Below the pieces are notes generated by a model. That model had not been told where the DNA came from. It did no database searches and was given only the letters and a program-made list of their open reading frames with translations. A stretch of 24,410 nt of DNA from the IMG/VR virus record IMGVR_UViG_3300044491_000021, positions 1 through 24,410 of that record. The stretch is one strand, 5' to 3'. Each line of letters opens with the position of its first letter. Positions within the stretch are counted from its first letter, which is position 1. Shown one piece after another: positions 22,291-24,410 of the stretch. A program made the translations under genes and the position numbers. The DNA comes from a virus.

Positions 22291-22319
22291 CACCACACCA
22301 CGGATAGTGTAAACTATCC
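22277..22319 (+). terminator. Two adjacent hairpins after the lysozyme-like gene
   Basis: First: TGGTGTGGT (22277-22285) pairs with ACCACACCA (22292-22300), nine perfect pairs around loop CTTGAC. Second: GGATAGT (22302-22308) pairs with ACTATCC (22313-22319) around GTAA, a GNRA-type tetraloop. The first starts inside the coding end (stop TGA 22288-22290). Neither has a U-tract, so termination is uncertain; the pair may also stabilise or process the RNA before tRNA-Arg. Confidence 0.65.
22287..22315 (+). promoter_or_regulatory. Sigma70-type promoter for the tRNA region, -35 in a hairpin loop
   Basis: TTGACA (22287-22292), 17 bases, TAAACT (22310-22315, 4 of 6). Transcription would start around 22322, just before tRNA-Arg at 22326. 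The -35 falls mainly in the loop of the first hairpin and the -10 within the second. Confidence 0.55.
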
Positions 22320-22325
22320 AAGTGA

Positions 22326-22398
22326 GGGCACGTAGCATAATGGATAATGCATCAACCTTCTAAGTTGTCGATTGCTGGTTCGAGTCCAGCCGTGCCTG
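22326..22398 (+). tRNA. tRNA-Arg (UCU)
   Basis: Cloverleaf folds by eye: acceptor GGGCACG with CGTGCCT (one G-U), D stem GCAT/ATGC, anticodon loop CTTCTAA with TCT at 22359-22361, T stem GCTGG/CCAGC with TTCGAGT. The anticodon stem has one T-T mismatch. 73 nt, no encoded CCA. It reads AGA codons. Confidence 0.92.
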
Positions 22399-22414
22399 TT
22401 TGGTAGTCGTGTTG

Positions 22415-22422
22415 TATAAATA
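22415..22422 (+). promoter_or_regulatory. T4-late-type promoter box TATAAATA
   Basis: A perfect TATAAATA octamer with a following A lies between tRNA-Arg and the HNH gene, 21 bases before its start at 22443. It suggests the HNH endonuclease has its own late promoter. Confidence 0.65.
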
Positions 22423-22442
22423 ATACAGCGTGTCTGCCAATT

Positions 22443-22886
22443 ATGAGAAAAGATCTTGACGCCAAGAGAGATTACATAGTAAACTCTCTTATGTCTGGTG
22501 TGTCTCCAACTCAACTCTGCCTTGAGTTGAATTGTAAAATAGACACATTAAGATCTCGATGGAAAAAGTGGATCCCAGATTATACACCCGATTATACTAA
22601 GCAAATTAGAAATCATGGTGGATATAATAAGTGGGAAACCTTATCCAAATATACTTCTAGCAAAGGTAAAGAATGCAAACGCAGTATTTTACATAGATTG
22701 CTAGTAGAAGAACGAGGTGATACTTGTTCTGAATGTGGTATTCCTTCTACTTGGAATGGAAAACCTTTGCGGTTGCAAGTCGATCACATTAATGGTGAAA
22801 GATATGATAACCGACCTACTAATTTGAGATTGTTGTGTCCTAATTGTCATACGCAAACGGACACCTTCTCAAATAAAAAACGATAA
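22443..22886 (+). CDS. HNH homing endonuclease with N-terminal helix-turn-helix
   Basis: 147 residues. Residues about 11-43 (YIVNSLMSGVSPTQLCLELNCKIDTLRSRW) fit a helix-turn-helix. The HNH nuclease domain has zinc ligands C95, C98, C132 and C135, the catalytic pair D114-H115 in VDHINGE, N127 in PTNLRLLCPNCH and H136. This is the layout of free-standing HNH endonucleases that spread between phages. No strong Shine-Dalgarno is seen. The stop TAA abuts tRNA-Leu with no base between, so the gene lies exactly inside the tRNA cluster. Target site unknown. Confidence 0.92.
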   Translation: MRKDLDAKRDYIVNSLMSGVSPTQLCLELNCKIDTLRSRWKKWIPDYTPDYTKQIRNHGGYNKWETLSKYTSSKGKECKRSILHRLLVEERGDTCSECGIPSTWNGKPLRLQVDHINGERYDNRPTNLRLLCPNCHTQTDTFSNKKR

Positions 22887-22968
22887 GCACTAGTGGCGGA
22901 ATGGTAGACGCAGCAGACTTAGAATCTGCCGCCTTCTGGGCGTGGAAGTTCAAATCTTCTCTGGTGCA
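22887..22968 (+). tRNA. tRNA-Leu (UAG)
   Basis: Acceptor GCACTAG with CTGGTGC (one T-G), D stem GCG/CGC, anticodon stem GCAGA/TCTGC with loop CTTAGAA (TAG at 22920-22922), a long variable arm CGCC/GGCG and T stem GGAAG/CTTCT. 82 nt, class II, no encoded CCA. It begins immediately after the HNH stop codon. Confidence 0.93.
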
Positions 22969-22970
22969 TT

Positions 22971-23042
22971 GCCCGAATAGCTCAGCGGTAGAGCACCTCC
23001 TTTACACGGAGATTGTCGGGGGTTCGATCCCCTCTTCGAGCA
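22971..23042 (+). tRNA. tRNA-Val (UAC)
   Basis: Acceptor GCCCGAA with TTCGAGC has one C-A mismatch at the third pair. D stem GCTC/GAGC, anticodon loop TTTACAC (TAC at 23003-23005) with a C-A mismatch at the top of its stem, T stem GGGGG/CCCTC. 72 nt, no encoded CCA. Only two bases separate it from tRNA-Leu. Confidence 0.9.
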
Positions 23043-23071
23043 TTACTCATTAAGAGGTTAAATGCTTAACA

Positions 23072-23320
23072 ATGTTAACAGTAAGATGCAAGGTTTGTCG
23101 CAAAGAATTGACAAGCACTAGCAAAGTTCAGTTCTGCGGTTGCCCCAATCAGATGAGGGTAGTAGATGACACCGTTGGAGCAGTTGATTTAGGGGAAGTC
23201 GTCTTAGTCAATCATGAAAAGAATATTAAATATAACGGGATTCTAACAGAAAGTGACCTAAAATACCAGGAGGAACGACGCCAACGCAAGGTCCGTCGCA
23301 TTAATTTTGAGGAACGGTAA
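23072..23320 (+). CDS. Small zinc-ribbon-like protein, 82 aa
   Basis: A Cys pattern C6-x2-C9 and C22-x-C24 at the N-terminus suggests a zinc ribbon with a noncanonical second half. The middle (DTVGAVDLGEVVLVNHEKN) is a beta-rich segment, and the C-terminus is a basic helix (YQEERRQRKVRRI), possibly binding nucleic acid. AGAGG lies about 16 bases upstream of ATG 23072. An ATG at 23062 is in another frame. Its stop overlaps the next start (TAATG). Function unknown, though small proteins of this type recur in cyanomyoviruses as I recall. Confidence 0.75.
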   Translation: MLTVRCKVCRKELTSTSKVQFCGCPNQMRVVDDTVGAVDLGEVVLVNHEKNIKYNGILTESDLKYQEERRQRKVRRINFEER

Positions 23321-23559
23321 TGATTAATCTGGACGCTCGTTATGAAAGTTACCTTCATACCAACAAATGTTTTACTATTAACGGTAGTTGCGAGCATGTA
23401 ATAGCATATGGGTGGACGGATAATGGTTCGACTATTGATGGGTATTATGTCTTGACAAAAAACTATAAACTCTTGTATAATCTTGAGGAACAGTGCATCG
23501 CACTGAAAGAAAGGAAGGTCAATCCGATTGGCGACGGAACCGCTCTTGAAAAGCGTTGA
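23320..23559 (+). CDS. Hypothetical protein, 79 aa, 3' end overlaps tRNA-Ser
   Basis: Starts one base inside the previous stop, so it is likely translationally coupled. Sequence is soluble and Tyr/Asn-rich (MINLDARYESYLHTNKCFTI, EHVIAYGWTDNGST, YYVLTKNYKLLYNLEEQ); two Cys, no known motif. The last 47 nt, encoding about KVNPIGDGTALEKR and the TGA, lie inside tRNA-Ser, and a consensus promoter is embedded in the coding region. It is either a real gene whose end has merged with the tRNA, or a frame left open by chance; the coupling favours the former. The basic/acidic C-terminal tail encoded in the tRNA is probably not functionally constrained as protein. Confidence 0.6.
   Translation: MINLDARYESYLHTNKCFTINGSCEHVIAYGWTDNGSTIDGYYVLTKNYKLLYNLEEQCIALKERKVNPIGDGTALEKR
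23452..23481 (+). promoter_or_regulatory. Consensus sigma70 promoter for tRNA-Ser, tRNA-Pro and talC
   Basis: TTGACA (23452-23457) and TATAAT (23476-23481) match the consensus at all 12 positions, with an 18-base spacer. Transcription would start near 23488, about 25 bases before tRNA-Ser. It lies inside the 79-aa reading frame. No terminator with a U-run stands before talC, so read-through to the transaldolase is likely. Confidence 0.88.
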
Positions 23560-23599
23560 GGTGTTAAATCCCTTGGGAGTTCGACTCTCCCACCTTCCG
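23513..23599 (+). tRNA. tRNA-Ser (UGA)
   Basis: Acceptor GGAAGGT pairs perfectly with ACCTTCC, anticodon stem CGCT/AGCG with loop CTTGAAA (TGA at 23547-23549), variable arm GAGG/CCTT and T stem GGGAG/CTCCC with TTCGACT. Position 8 is C instead of the nearly universal U, and the D stem has only about three pairs. 87 nt, class II, no encoded CCA. It overlaps the end of the 79-aa frame. Confidence 0.9.
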
Positions 23600-23602
23600 T
23601 TT

Positions 23603-23674
23603 CGGGGTATAGCGCAGAGGTAGCGCGATGCTTTTGGGAAGCATAGGTCGCAGGTTCGATCCCTGCTACCCCGA
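23603..23674 (+). tRNA. tRNA-Pro (UGG)
   Basis: Acceptor CGGGGTA with TACCCCG, D stem GCGC/GCGC, anticodon stem ATGCT/AGCAT with loop TTTGGGA (TGG at 23635-23637), T stem GCAGG/CCTGC. 72 nt, no encoded CCA. Three bases separate it from tRNA-Ser. Confidence 0.95.
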
Positions 23675-23675
23675 C

Positions 23676-23690
23676 TTGGTAACTTACCAA
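23676..23690 (+). other. Short hairpin between tRNA-Pro and talC
   Basis: TTGGTA (23676-23681) and TACCAA (23685-23690) form a 6-bp stem with an ACT loop, two bases after the tRNA. Weak and without a U-run; it may be a processing signal rather than a terminator. Confidence 0.4.
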
Positions 23691-23707
23691 AACCTTTATT
23701 ACTAATC

Positions 23708-24355
23708 ATGCAAATTTTTCTAGACACTGCCAACTACAGAGAGATCGCTGAGCGTTATGCGACTGGTCTTGTCTCTGGTATCACGACCAATCCTACACTT
23801 GTACGTAAGTCTGGTGTAAATTATTTTGATTTCATCCGCACTCTCTCAAAAGATTTTGCTTTTGAGAGTATCTCTGCAGAGGTTGATGGAAATAATGCTG
23901 ATGAAATGATTAGCAACGCACAACAGTACATTGCTATTGGTTCTGAAGTTACCATTAAGCTTCCTCTCACTAAGGAGGGTCTTATCGCATGTAAGATCCT
24001 TTCTGATGAGGGAGTAAAAACAAATGTCACACTCTGTTTCTCTGCCTCTCAGGCAGTCATGACCGCTTTAGCAGGTGCCACATACATCTCCCCGTTTGTG
24101 GGTCGGATGAACGATAATAGTTTCAGTGGCGTGGAACTAGTACGTGCTATTGGTGGTCTATACGCTGCTAAGCGAGTGGAGACTAAGGTTCTTGCCGCTA
24201 GTCTTCGTGACGTTCACCACGTCTCTCGCTGCCTCTTGTACGGTGCTGATGTAGTCACACTACCTACCTCTGTATTTGACAAAATGTATAACCATGTCCT
24301 GACTGATGCAGGGCTTGCAATTTTTGAAAAAGATTTCAAGGAGATCAATGGTTGA
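23708..24355 (+). CDS. talC: Transaldolase TalC (fructose-6-phosphate aldolase-like family)
   Basis: A host-like metabolic gene common in cyanophages. The enzyme moves a three-carbon unit between sugar phosphates in the pentose phosphate pathway, which is thought to favour ribose-5-phosphate and NADPH for phage DNA synthesis while the Calvin cycle is inhibited. 215 residues, the short TalC type rather than the longer host TalB. Motifs: FLDTANY with D6, GITTNPTL with N28, and VTIKLPLT with K84 as the Schiff-base lysine. No strong Shine-Dalgarno is seen. Transcription probably comes from the promoter at 23452 through the tRNAs. The stop overlaps the next gene by 8 nt. Confidence 0.96.
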   Translation: MQIFLDTANYREIAERYATGLVSGITTNPTLVRKSGVNYFDFIRTLSKDFAFESISAEVDGNNADEMISNAQQYIAIGSEVTIKLPLTKEGLIACKILSDEGVKTNVTLCFSASQAVMTALAGATYISPFVGRMNDNSFSGVELVRAIGGLYAAKRVETKVLAASLRDVHHVSRCLLYGADVVTLPTSVFDKMYNHVLTDAGLAIFEKDFKEING

Positions 24356-24410
24356 AGTTCCGTTTGCTGAGTTTGAAAAAGACTTCGATGCTTATATGGA
24401 TCGCATCGAA
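24348..24410 (+). CDS. Start of a small protein, possible Phd/YefM-type antitoxin (partial)
   Basis: AAGGAG (24338-24343) precedes ATG 24348 at a good distance, and the frame stays open to the window edge, giving 21 residues (MVEVPFAEFEKDFDAYMDRIE). The pattern of a short strand followed by an amphipathic helix with F-x-x-x-F-D-A-Y-M-D-R-I-E resembles the N-terminal DNA-binding part of Phd/YefM antitoxins. No toxin gene is visible because the window ends. Low certainty: many short proteins could start this way. Confidence 0.5.
   Translation, partial: MVEVPFAEFEKDFDAYMDRIE

Noticed and set aside
23212-23733. 173-aa reverse-strand frame across the tRNAs
   Set aside because: It is the antisense of two tRNAs and a consensus promoter; its sequence with RTCDLCFPKA and related segments is a typical artefact of tRNA antisense frames.
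1-24410. CRISPR array, insertion sequence, integrase or attachment site
   Set aside because: No regularly spaced repeats, transposase or recombinase motifs, or flanking direct repeats were seen; the tRNAs are intact and lack an adjacent integrase.

Overview
The window looks like part of the genome of a T4-like cyanomyovirus, a phage of marine Synechococcus or Prochlorococcus. The evidence is a T4-type replication and recombination set (gp62, RegA, gp43, UvsX, gp41, gp61). It sits beside genes typical of marine cyanophages: a TalC-type transaldolase, MazG, a small heat-shock protein, class Ia ribonucleotide reductase and a tRNA cluster. All supported genes are on the + strand, packed with ATGA or 1-20 nt overlaps, and T4-late-type TATAAATA boxes occur. 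No photosystem genes are present. The host assignment is inferred from gene content only.

Layout. (1) 1-2059: tail of an unknown small gene, a Dam-type DNA adenine methylase, two small ORFs, clamp-loader gp62 and the translational repressor RegA. (2) 2060-2637: a hairpin, a leader and a small heat-shock protein, then a terminator whose loop is also a promoter -35 element. (3) 2638-9705: three small tandem ORFs that appear to be diverged paralogues, DNA polymerase gp43, a 58-aa ORF, UvsX, helicase gp41, MazG, a 70-aa ORF, a thioredoxin-like protein and a 67-aa ORF. This is the main replication, recombination and nucleotide block. (4) 9691-14409: a hairpin that both terminates the block and holds the next gene's Shine-Dalgarno sequence. 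It is followed by a cassette of a putative PD-(D/E)XK-like nuclease, a KxDG-type (ligase-like) nucleotidyltransferase and an HxGH-type adenylyl/cytidylyltransferase. Then come small lysine-rich proteins, two of which start with sequences like the T4 capsid-targeting signal. (5) 14413-16635: a late promoter, an Ig-domain virion protein, a conserved phage protein, a charged coiled-coil protein and a coiled-coil/membrane protein. (6) 16622-21255: primase gp61, NrdA, NrdB and a 53-aa ORF. (7) 21282-22290: a GIY-YIG nuclease-like protein and a lysozyme-like protein with a signal peptide. (8) 22277-23690: hairpins, promoters and tRNAs Arg-UCU, Leu-UAG, Val-UAC, Ser-UGA and Pro-UGG, interrupted by an HNH homing endonuclease, a zinc-ribbon protein and a 79-aa ORF that runs into tRNA-Ser. 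(9) 23708-24410: transaldolase and the start of a possible Phd-type antitoxin.

How the genes fit together. gp62, gp43, gp41 and gp61 belong to the T4-type replisome (the gp45 clamp and gp44 are not in the window), with UvsX for recombination-dependent replication. MazG, NrdAB and perhaps the thioredoxin would support dNTP supply, and TalC would push carbon through the pentose phosphate pathway to supply ribose-5-phosphate and NADPH. RegA probably represses early mRNAs. The most novel-looking part is the 9.7-14.2 kb cassette. It combines three enzyme-like proteins that could act on nucleic acid ends or nucleotides with proteins that may be packaged in the head. Its function is not known from the sequence. 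No intergenic stretch exceeds about 110 bases.
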